From positions 1 through 20,118 of the forward strand of contig DAHWFG010000124.1 in assembly GCA_027325115.1 (NCBI GenBank): DNA of 20,118 bases, written 5' to 3'. Positions 7,546 through 14,780 of this stretch are shown here, piece after piece. Numbering within the stretch: position 1 is the first letter of the stretch; every line of letters begins with the position of its first letter. Both the position numbers and the translations under genes were made by a program. The notes beneath the pieces are model-generated. The model was given only the letters and a program-made list of their open reading frames with translations. It had not been told where the DNA came from and made no database searches. Origin of the DNA: JAKBCQ01 sp021807585 (lineage in GTDB: Bacteria > Planctomycetota > Planctomycetia > Isosphaerales > Isosphaeraceae).

Positions 7546-9171
7546 TTATTTGAACATCGGCTCTTTTGTTCGCGCAAGAACGTGCGAGATCTCGTGGCCG
7601 AATTCAACTCGATACTCAAACACCTTTTCAAGCGGCGGAGCGTCTTCGGGCCAGTGCTTGAACTCTTCGGGGTGCAGCAACACGAATTTCGATTGTCCTT
7701 GAGGCCCGGCTTGATATTTGAGCAGCCGGGGATCGGGAAGGTCGCGCACCGGACGTCGCGTCGCGAGCATCAAATCCGCGGGGAAGGGATGCACGGTGAA
7801 AATCGTCCGGTGAGGGGGCGCCCACTGACCGATCGCCCGCCCGCGTGGACCCTCCCCCGTTCGATAATTGATCTCGGGCACATAGACGCCAAAATGCGCG
7901 ATCTTGATCAATAACGCCAGCGTGACCACACACCCGAGAGCGCGACGCGTCTTCCCCAGCCACGCCGCGTCGGCGAGAACCAGTGCCGTGACGATCGACG
8001 CGAACGCGAGAAATATCGAGATCTGTCGATAATAACCGACCGTGAGCGCCAGATAGATCGATAACGGTGCGATGCAAAAAACCCCCAGCACCATCGTCGC
8101 CGCCGCGATCGTGAGCGTGATCCGCCGCGTCACTCGAGGAAACGCGAACGGCGTCGACCAAACACGATCGAGACTCGCAGCCGCGGCGACAATCAGCCCC
8201 GCGATCGCGGGCGCACGCGCAGCCGCGGCGAGTCCCGGAACGATCGTTCCCGCGATGATCGAAACCCCCGAAACCCGCAACCAACCCGACACGCGCGATC
8301 GACCTTGATCACCCCACGCCGACCGCACCGAAGCCGCGAACGCGAGCAAAGCAAACGCCGTCCAAGGGAGCGATCCCGCCAGCACGTCGAGGATCAAAAA
8401 CCACGCCGATTTTTGCAGGAACGGCAGCGTTAAAACCGCGGCCCACGCCGCGGTCGGTACGACGCTTAACGTCCAATACGACCACCCGCCAAAAATCGCC
8501 GCCAACGGCAAAAGGAACCGCCACGAGAACGCGCCCGCCGGTCGACCCGCGATCACGTTCACAAGCATGATGATCGCGACCGGCGTCCATCCCCCCGCCA
8601 AAAACGCCAACCCCGCGAAAATCCCCGCGAGCAATCCGCACCCGCGCGATAACGATCGCTCGAGCGCCGCGATCGTCCATAAACCTGTGAGAAAATCGAC
8701 GTTCAACGACTCGGAACGGTCGATGATCGCGATCGACGTTCCCCAACACACCGCGGTCCACGCCGCCGCGGTCGCGCCTAGCTTTCTCCAAGATCCATAA
8801 ACTAAAAGACTTCCCGCGATCAGTGCCGCGATCGCCGACGGCCAGCGGATCGACGCCGTCGTCGGAATGCCCCCTTCGCCCCAACACCATATTTGAGCCG
8901 GCAGCACCTTACCGGGTAAAAGCGACACATCCCACGACCCGTAAACCTCGCCCAGCGGTCCGATCGGTCCCCCCGCCGCGAGCCCGATCCGAGCCTCGGT
9001 CGAACCGGCTTCCTCATTCCCTCCGCCAATCAAGGGAATCGCCAGCGCTCCCATCACGATCAGCCAAGGTAGAACGATGCGTGAAAGCGAAACGGGCGTG
9101 GGTATTTCGATTGTCTTCATACGATGGACCCGCACGCGTCGACGGCTGGCGACCGCGGTTTCAATCGACAT
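7546..9171 (-). CDS. GT-C membrane glycosyltransferase, family 39/ArnT-like
   Basis: A 541-residue polytopic inner-membrane protein of the type that moves a sugar from a polyprenyl-phosphate donor to a lipid or protein acceptor on the outer face of the membrane. The N-terminal part has a first membrane segment (about 31-50), then an external loop with an acidic GSTEAR motif (57-61) in the place where GT39/ArnT enzymes carry their catalytic acid. RWPSAIAALIAGSLLVYG and ESLNVDFLTGLWTIAALERS follow, matching the family pattern. About eleven hydrophobic segments are visible, ending in a soluble C-terminal region of about 110 residues. The ATG at 9171 has a strong GAGAGGAG six bases upstream and overlaps the end of the phosphatase gene by 11 bases. 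A later ATG at 9120 lacks that support. Donor and acceptor are unknown, and overall similarity to the family is moderate. Confidence 0.75.
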   Translation of the reverse strand: MSIETAVASRRRVRVHRMKTIEIPTPVSLSRIVLPWLIVMGALAIPLIGGGNEEAGSTEARIGLAAGGPIGPLGEVYGSWDVSLLPGKVLPAQIWCWGEGGIPTTASIRWPSAIAALIAGSLLVYGSWRKLGATAAAWTAVCWGTSIAIIDRSESLNVDFLTGLWTIAALERSLSRGCGLLAGIFAGLAFLAGGWTPVAIIMLVNVIAGRPAGAFSWRFLLPLAAIFGGWSYWTLSVVPTAAWAAVLTLPFLQKSAWFLILDVLAGSLPWTAFALLAFAASVRSAWGDQGRSRVSGWLRVSGVSIIAGTIVPGLAAAARAPAIAGLIVAAAASLDRVWSTPFAFPRVTRRITLTIAAATMVLGVFCIAPLSIYLALTVGYYRQISIFLAFASIVTALVLADAAWLGKTRRALGCVVTLALLIKIAHFGVYVPEINYRTGEGPRGRAIGQWAPPHRTIFTVHPFPADLMLATRRPVRDLPDPRLLKYQAGPQGQSKFVLLHPEEFKHWPEDAPPLEKVFEYRVEFGHEISHVLARTKEPMFK

Positions 9172-9775
9172 CGGCGGCTCCTCTCCCGGCGATCTTCACC
9201 GTGTTGCGATCTTCGGTCTTAAGCGGCGAATAAAGATCTTCAAAAGGTCGCTTTTTCACCATTTGCAACATATATCCCGCGATCCACCCGCGCGGATATC
9301 CCTGCCGACGCATCTCGGCGTCGACGTCGTCGACCGTCCAACCGTCGCGTTCGAAACGAAATAACGCGACCGCGGCGCCCGTTCGACACGTCCCGCGGGC
9401 GCAATGTATCAACACCGGACGGCGGTCGGGATCGTCGACGATTTTGAGAAAATCGCGGAATTGTTCCTCGCGACCAAATCCGCTGCCGGGCATCGGCATA
9501 TTGACAAAATCCACGCCGAGTTCGCGGACAATCTTCCGCTCGGTCTCGACCCCTTCGCCCGCGACCTGAAAATTCACGACCGTCTTAATTCCATAACGAT
9601 GGAGCGCTTGCTTCAATTGATGGGGATTGAGCTGACCCGATCGATAAAGCACCGTCGGCTTCACGACGTCGAAATGATCCCAAACGAGTCGATTGTTTTG
9701 GGTTTCGATCGTCATCCACGTCGCGATCGCGGCGACAATGACGAAGATCGCGCCGAGCGCTATCCAACGGTACAT
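9161..9775 (-). CDS. Membrane-anchored dual-specificity/tyrosine phosphatase-like protein
   Basis: This 204-residue protein has an N-terminal membrane anchor (about residues 4-22, GAIFVIVAAIATW) and an extracytoplasmic cysteine-phosphatase domain. The P-loop signature HCARGTCRTG fits HCx5R, with nucleophile Cys125 and phosphate-binding Arg131. An upstream LYRSGQL motif (about 43-49) is typical of Siw14/CDKN3-like dual-specificity phosphatases. The general-acid aspartate usually found about 30 residues before the cysteine is not obvious (the region reads MPMPGSGFG). The ATG at 9775 is preferred because it places the hydrophobic anchor at the N-terminus; a GTG at 9904 in frame has no ribosome site. 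It is the first gene of a two-gene unit with the glycosyltransferase, and the coupling suggests a joint role in a lipid-linked or cell-envelope phosphate/sugar pathway (inference). Confidence 0.82.
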   Translation of the reverse strand: MYRWIALGAIFVIVAAIATWMTIETQNNRLVWDHFDVVKPTVLYRSGQLNPHQLKQALHRYGIKTVVNFQVAGEGVETERKIVRELGVDFVNMPMPGSGFGREEQFRDFLKIVDDPDRRPVLIHCARGTCRTGAAVALFRFERDGWTVDDVDAEMRRQGYPRGWIAGYMLQMVKKRPFEDLYSPLKTEDRNTVKIAGRGAADVD

Positions 9776-10797
9776 AAAATCGCGCCTTGAACGGTTGTTG
9801 ACACGGGATCCGAGGCCGAAACCTCCGCGCGCCGTCGTGACACGGAGAACCGGTCGTACGATCGGCCGCGGGATCTTAGAAAGGATCGCCAAGACGGTCA
9901 ACACGAATTGGACACGCGTTGCGGATCGCGCATCGCAAGGACGAACCGCGAGCGAGTGCGGTTGAGAACCTCGATTCGTTCGCCCGACCCGCTTACCGCG
10001 CGATCGATCGTCTCAGACCGCGAAACTCCCAGGTTCGGGAGGCGCCGCGGTCGGTCGATCGCGTTCGATCGATTCGGGCGACGACGCCTCCCGTTCCCTC
10101 AGTCCGATTGCGAATTGTCAAAGAGCGACCCGAACGGCTTAAGCGTCGAGGTCGTCAAACGCCGCGGGGTTTGAATACCGAACAGATCGATTTTTGTCGA
10201 TCGATTGACCCGCCGATCAACCGATCGTTCTCAGGCGTGTCCGACCGTGACGGCGGGGTGGCGGCCGAGCGTTTACAGCGCAAGTTGCTGATTCTTCGTG
10301 GTATAAAGAAAAACGACCGAGCGAAGCCGATCGGATCTTGGGCGGTTTGCGTAATTTGTAGGGGCAAATGGAGTTCGGCGGAGATATTTCGCAAAGCGAT
10401 CGTTCGCCTTGCGGTTGGTTTCCTGGGGATCGGTAAGGGTGTGAACGCGGCGAGCGTTTGGGGTATTGGCTGGTCGGTATTTTGGGTGAATGAGAAAATT
10501 GGGTGATTGAGCGAAAGTTTTTTGGTTGTTTTTGGTACGGAACGTTTTGGATTTCGAACCGGAATTCACGCCCTCTATAATATACGCCGAAGCGGGCGAT
10601 TTATTCGGAAAATTCTGGAAGAATTTGGGAGTTTTTTGGCAGAGGTTTTGCGTGATTAAAACTTAACGGTTTCGATCGACCATGACGATCGGGACGAAGG
10701 GGATGATTGTGCGGGAATGGGTCGATAATCATCTCTCGTTCGGATTCGCCTGATTCTCAACGTTCGAGCCGTATAAGATCAAAAAGTAATTAAAATT

Positions 10798-10813
10798 GAT
10801 ATAAATTTATATC
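10798..10813. repeat. Perfect 16-bp AT-rich palindrome
   Basis: GATATAAATTTATATC reads identically on both strands. It sits in a run of about 45 bases that is almost entirely A and T, in otherwise GC-rich DNA. A partial second half-site (TTTATATC) follows within ten bases. It could be a protein-binding site, a DNA-unwinding element, or simply a low-complexity tract. Confidence 0.6.
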
Positions 10814-11151
10814 TATTTATATCACATATAGGTTCGCCTTCGGCGGAGGAATCGTCGCGTCCGATTCGTCCTTACCCGCTCGGCGTTCTCTTGATATCCA
10901 TCGCCAAGTCGTCTCCTATTCAGAGGAAAGTCGATTAAAGTTAAGCATGTTAAAAGTCCGATGCGACGCCGACGTTCGCCGGAATGATTCTTTTCACCAT
11001 GTAAAGTGATGTAAGCGATCGTCGCGCAAGACTGGATCGTCCGATTCGACTAGTTCAAACGACGATCGATCAATCGGATTCCTTCACGAAACTGATTTAT
11101 TTTAATAAATATTTATCATTGAAATCTAAAACGCTTCTTTCGGAGGATAAA

Positions 11152-11265
11152 GTGACCTTCGCTCGTCGAAATCATATACAACGATATCATGCGTCTTTTG
11201 GACCCCCCGGTCGATCGTCGATCTCGGATCGACCGCGAGCTGCACGATCATCGATTCTAGGCTAA
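11152..11265 (+). CDS. Possible 37-residue small protein, unrecognised
   Basis: A GTG at 11152 is preceded by GGAGG (11142-11146) with five bases between, a strong ribosome-site arrangement. The frame runs 37 codons to a TAA at 11263-11265. The predicted peptide (starting MTFARRNHIQRYHASFG) is basic, Ser/Arg-rich and has no motif I recognise. The AT-rich tract just upstream could hold a promoter. It may be a chance open frame; nothing besides the ribosome site argues for it. Confidence 0.15.
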   Translation: MTFARRNHIQRYHASFGPPGRSSISDRPRAARSSILG

Positions 11266-11359
11266 ACGGATCCTTATATCAAGATGAATATTTTAACAGC
11301 CGAATCACCTCCTCCCCCGTCGCCGTTTCCATCAGTATAAAGATCATGAATTCGGGGGC

Positions 11360-11899
11360 TTAGTCTGGAAATACGGTGAAAACCACGGCGAGAAGGAACA
11401 GCAAAAGAAGCCCAGCACGCCGCGACTGGTGCGGCCAACGAGCCGCGACCCGCCAACCCAATCGGAGCCCGGCGAACGCGAACAAGCCGCTCAAAAGCCC
11501 AAAGAACGCCGCCGCAACGGGTATCGGCAGACCCGATGTAATCAGTCGTCCACCCGTGAAGAAGTTGTCTACACTCAGGCACAACGGCAATCCAAATACC
11601 AACCTGTGCGCACCCGCGCCTCCCCCAAAAGTTTGGGTCAGCTTGGCCAAAAAGACGACATAAACGGCGTAGCACGCAACCATCAGCGGCACGATCAACG
11701 CGAGCCGGCGGTTCGCGCCCGAATCGGGTCCGATCTCGAACATCGCGCCGAGCAGTGACGCCAATCCGTCACAAATCCCAAAGGCGAGCGGCAGTCTGAT
11801 GTTTCGGGATCGAATCAACCCGACAGACCCGACGCTCGCCGATATGGCGAAGCTATCAAGCGCCGATGCGAGACCAAGGAGCAGAATTATACCTGTCAT
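11360..11899 (-). CDS. MntP-like small membrane protein (putative divalent-metal efflux)
   Basis: A 179-residue protein with about six membrane segments, resembling the MntP (former DUF204) manganese exporters, which consist of two three-helix repeats. The first repeat begins LGLASALDSFAISASVG with Asp15, and the second begins FGLPLCLSVDNFFTGG with Asp111. These match in place the paired membrane aspartates of MntP. FGICDGLASLLGAMFEIG corresponds to the conserved helix after the first loop. The ATG at 11899 has AGAGG eight bases upstream and begins directly before the first membrane helix; an ATG at 11932 would add eleven polar residues. The similarity is partial, so substrate and even transport function are inferred. 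The upstream leader shows no yybP-ykoY (manganese riboswitch) core. The PQQ-propeller gene lies 92 bp upstream in the same direction. Confidence 0.68.
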   Translation of the reverse strand: MTGIILLLGLASALDSFAISASVGSVGLIRSRNIRLPLAFGICDGLASLLGAMFEIGPDSGANRRLALIVPLMVACYAVYVVFLAKLTQTFGGGAGAHRLVFGLPLCLSVDNFFTGGRLITSGLPIPVAAAFFGLLSGLFAFAGLRLGWRVAARWPHQSRRAGLLLLFLLAVVFTVFPD

Positions 11900-11931
11900 G
11901 ATGTCTACCTCTTTGATGGGACGCGAAAGCA

Positions 11932-11948
11932 TGGCGCACGGAGCGCCA
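11932..11948. repeat. Short hairpin between propeller gene and mntP-like gene
   Basis: TGGCGC (11932-11937) pairs with GCGCCA (11943-11948) around a five-base loop, about 33 bases upstream of the mntP-like start codon. On the minus strand a run of six T lies before the hairpin instead of after it, so it does not look like a terminator in either direction. It may be a leader hairpin. Confidence 0.4.
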
Positions 11949-11991
11949 CACGCAAAAAAGCCGGTGCGATAAGAACCTCGTGAATGTCTTC

Positions 11992-13740
11992 TTAAGGCGC
12001 TTCAAAGATCCCGCCCAATCTCTCCCAGTCGTTGATCGAAGGTCTCCACGCCGTTCCGTCCCAGGCTTTGTGGTACATCGCGCCGTCGAGCCCGAGTCCG
12101 AAAATATCGAGCCGGTTTTGGCCCCACGAGGCGATCCATGAACCCGCGGTAGGGGTAGGCAAAGCATAAATATAAACTGCATTCTGACATCCGACTGCGA
12201 CATATTCTCCATAAATCGCCGGTCCGACGATGTAGTTTTCGGTGTCGGCGGGCAGTCCCGCGGGAAGACCGGGAGCGGACCAGAGGAGGGTTCCCTTGGC
12301 TGCGTCGATCGCGTAAAGAGCGGGCTTGTTGGTCGGGACGAATACGACGTCGTTCACCACGGCCGGGGAGCCCGCGGTCAATTCATGTTGAGTTGTATAC
12401 ATAGGCGGCTTTGTTGTCGTATAGCGGCGCACGCCGTCGCCGCCGACATGAGTAGGCCACGCGTCGGTCAGCGAGTCGTCCCATTTGAGGGCGCGGAGAA
12501 ACGGCGTCGTGCCGGAATCGATGGCGCCTCCCCAGCCTCCCAAGCCGACGAACAGAAAGCCCAATCCAAAATGGATCGCCGCCGAGCCGTAAATCCCCGA
12601 GTGATCTTCACCGGGTCCGGTCGCCGCTCCGGGATCCACGTCGGGGAGCGGCTGCGCGGGATCGTCATTCTTATAGGGCAACAACTGTCGTCCACCGTAT
12701 TTCTTCATAGTTTTTGGATCAAGAAGAAAGTAGGATCCGTTCTTGCCGCCGATCCCGACGATACGATCATGGCCGCGTGAAAATACGGTGGGTCCCGAGG
12801 GGACGTCGACGTCGTCGTCGTCGGGTCGATAACTGTCCGAGGGGGAGGGCTGGAAGAAACCTTGAAACGCACCCGTGTCGGCGTTCAGCGCCGTCGCCCC
12901 GCTGGAATAGGGAGCGTTTGGTAGGGGGCCGTCGGGAGAGGGATTGCCCGTGCCGAACACGACGCAATTGTTGACGGAATCGTAGGCTGGGGGCGACCAA
13001 ACCGATGCGCCGCGCGACGACGGATCGCTTGAATGTCGCTTAAACGGAGCGGGGGGGTGGGTATTCGGCGGAAGGTAGTTGAGGAGCGAATTGGGGATGT
13101 CGTTGGGACTGTTCTCGGTCACGTCGCTGAATTTGTTGGTGCAGAACAGCCACTTGACGTCTCCCGTGGCGGCTTCGAGACAGTAGATGAAGCCGAACGC
13201 GGCGCCGGGCGGCGGACCGTCCTCACCGAGACCGACTCCGACGTAGACATGACCTTTCACAACCAGCGGCGAGGTCCAGCACGCCACGGCGGGGTTGCTG
13301 TTGTCGACGGGCTGTTTGTGGCTCGGATCGGGGTGACGCAAATCCGTGGGCGATTTCCAGATCGGCGCGAAGGTGTCGGCGTTCAGGCAGTACACCTTTC
13401 CATCGAGCGACGCGAAATACACGCGATCTCCCGTCACCGCGGGCGATCCGCCGATACCGGATCCCCAAACGCCGCCCCCCGAGAAGGGAACGCTGAACCG
13501 CTTTTCAATCGAGCCCGAGGCTAAATTGATGCGGTAAAGCGATCCGCCCGAGCCCGAGCTCGACGTGCCGACGTACACTTTTCCCCCCACGATCGTGGGA
13601 ATGCTGCTGATAGTGAAATCGACATCAACTTGCTTGTGGAGTCTCATCCCGCCGACATTCGCGGCGACGACGCCGCTCGAGCCCGCCGCGACTCCGGTAT
13701 GCTCCTCATTGCCGTGAAACATCCACCAATCATTGGCCAT
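11992..13740 (-). CDS. PQQ-type beta-propeller protein with a C-terminal DUF346/PLL lectin-like blade
   Basis: This 582-residue protein opens with DWWMFHGNEEHTG, the usual entry to PQQ-like eight-bladed propellers, and contains recurring blade motifs: GKVYVGTSSSGSGGSLYRIN, DRVYFASLDGKVYCLNAD, KGHVYVGVGLG, NNCVVFGTGNPSPDG and NDVVFVPTNKPALYAIDAAKGTLLW. After the propeller, residues 534-582 form one repeat of a different kind (SWGQNRLDIFGLGLDGAMYH, ending WERLGG), typical of DUF346 units that normally occur in tandem as their own propeller. The ATG at 13740 follows AAAGGAGAG with about eight bases of spacing. No signal peptide is visible even in the longer reading frame, which is unusual for a protein of this type. 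No dehydrogenase active site was recognised, so it is probably structural or binding rather than enzymatic. Confidence 0.82.
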   Translation of the reverse strand: MANDWWMFHGNEEHTGVAAGSSGVVAANVGGMRLHKQVDVDFTISSIPTIVGGKVYVGTSSSGSGGSLYRINLASGSIEKRFSVPFSGGGVWGSGIGGSPAVTGDRVYFASLDGKVYCLNADTFAPIWKSPTDLRHPDPSHKQPVDNSNPAVACWTSPLVVKGHVYVGVGLGEDGPPPGAAFGFIYCLEAATGDVKWLFCTNKFSDVTENSPNDIPNSLLNYLPPNTHPPAPFKRHSSDPSSRGASVWSPPAYDSVNNCVVFGTGNPSPDGPLPNAPYSSGATALNADTGAFQGFFQPSPSDSYRPDDDDVDVPSGPTVFSRGHDRIVGIGGKNGSYFLLDPKTMKKYGGRQLLPYKNDDPAQPLPDVDPGAATGPGEDHSGIYGSAAIHFGLGFLFVGLGGWGGAIDSGTTPFLRALKWDDSLTDAWPTHVGGDGVRRYTTTKPPMYTTQHELTAGSPAVVNDVVFVPTNKPALYAIDAAKGTLLWSAPGLPAGLPADTENYIVGPAIYGEYVAVGCQNAVYIYALPTPTAGSWIASWGQNRLDIFGLGLDGAMYHKAWDGTAWRPSINDWERLGGIFEAP

Positions 13741-14780
13741 GTAAGTATCTCTCCTTTCGTGTCCTCTCGTTCGCGGACCCGAAATCGATCCCAAGAATCG
13801 CTGAACGTCGGATCTAAGCAAAAGCGGTCGAGGTGATGGACCCGCGCTTCCAGGGGCGCCGATACAAGAGGGAGTCGATCGTGATCGCGTGCGCTCTCCT
13901 CATCCGTCCGCGTTCATTTCCCAGGGCTTTCCCCGCATCTCTCGACCTCTCCGTCGCGGACCTTTCCCGGCCCTCCGGATCGGCTCGCATCGGACCCCAG
14001 CCTCCATCCTCGAACCAAGATATCATGACGTGATCGCATCGATGGATCGACGTCTCGAACGTTCTCGTACGTGATCGATCGCTCGATCGCGTCGATGGTT
14101 CCACCGGCGCGAACGCGCGACGGGCGAGGAACGATCCCGTCGATCATCCTCGATTCGTACCGCACAATCGCCGACCGATACTCGCTCTTTCAGCGGCAAG
14201 GCCGCCGCGTGAAATGCGCCGAAAGAACGCATTGCTTGAACGGATTCTAACGCTTTGATCTCGTGATGCTCGATCACGTGATCGATCTTCATTGGATTCG
14301 GGCTCGGTGACGGAACGTCAAGCCGAGCGATTGATGCCGGCGCGAAAAGTCCCTCCTTCCCCGTGATTCCGATCACGACTCGAACGTCGAGCGATGATCG
14401 CCGAGATCGGATCGATCGACTCCACGAGTATTGAACCTCAACAAAACCAACCTATCTCAATTCGACCGAGCTATGTTCGTGATGCTATCCAACGCGTTTG
14501 TAAGTTGCAAGCGCCGCGTCAATTTTCTTTCCGGAATCTCGAGGCCCGAAATCCGAACACGATTCGCGCATCTCCTCGGATCGCCTTCAGCCGATTTCCG
14601 CAAGCGTTTGACGTGCGGCGTCACGCGGTTCAAGCGGCGAACTCCTCGGATCGGACACGCGGTTCACGGCCCGCGGCTCAACACGAACACGTCGATCTCC
14701 CGGATCGTTCGCGGCGATACACTCGCATAGCGGTTTGCAGAACGTGTCACGCATCCCCGCCGGGAGACGCCTCGGCTGAC
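13741..14780. other. Gene-poor spacer upstream of the CACGGAT array
   Basis: About 1 kb in which no protein family is recognisable. A minus-strand open frame at 14023-14376 has a plausible-looking N-terminal half but becomes Arg/Asp-rich, and I cannot support it. The stretch is rich in CGATCG, with a direct repeat of the pattern GATCGCRTCGATGGWTC starting near 14032 and 14084, and a 16-bp palindrome at 14270-14285. The promoter of the propeller gene should lie near 13760-13830 on the minus strand, but no clear boxes are seen. Confidence 0.45.
14270..14285. repeat. Perfect 16-bp palindrome with CACGTG core
   Basis: TCGATCACGTGATCGA is identical on both strands and lies in non-coding DNA. Such symmetry is compatible with a dimeric repressor site, but there is no adjacent gene start to support an operator role. 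The background richness in CGATCG makes palindromes more likely by chance. Confidence 0.5.

Larger units (their letters stand above)
9776..11359. other. 1.6-kb spacer without a recognisable gene
   Basis: Several open frames cross this region on both strands, but none shows a protein family, and most are Arg/Ser-rich, as expected from non-coding high-GC DNA. Items seen: dense CGATCG palindromes (six between 10001 and 10230, two overlapping); a TATAAT at 10576-10581 without a clear -35; a perfect AT palindrome at 10798-10813; an AT-rich stretch at about 11091-11135; and a tiny open frame with a good ribosome site at 11152-11265. No tRNA T-loop motif, RNase P or SRP RNA core was found by eye. 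Confidence 0.5.

Noticed and set aside
9919..10506. 195-residue plus-strand frame in the spacer
   Set aside because: Arg/Ser-rich composition, no recognisable motif, no good ribosome site, and it overlaps several similar frames.
10915..10940. RNase P RNA-like GAGGAAAGTC motif
   Set aside because: The match stops after ten bases and the conserved surroundings and pairing partners are absent.
11900..11991. Manganese (yybP-ykoY) riboswitch upstream of the mntP-like gene
   Set aside because: The leader is under 100 bases to the preceding gene and lacks the conserved core. Only a short GC hairpin is present.
14023..14376. 117-residue minus-strand frame, considered as a gene remnant
   Set aside because: The first half has a protein-like composition but no family is recognisable, and the second half is Arg/Asp-rich CGATCG-derived sequence.
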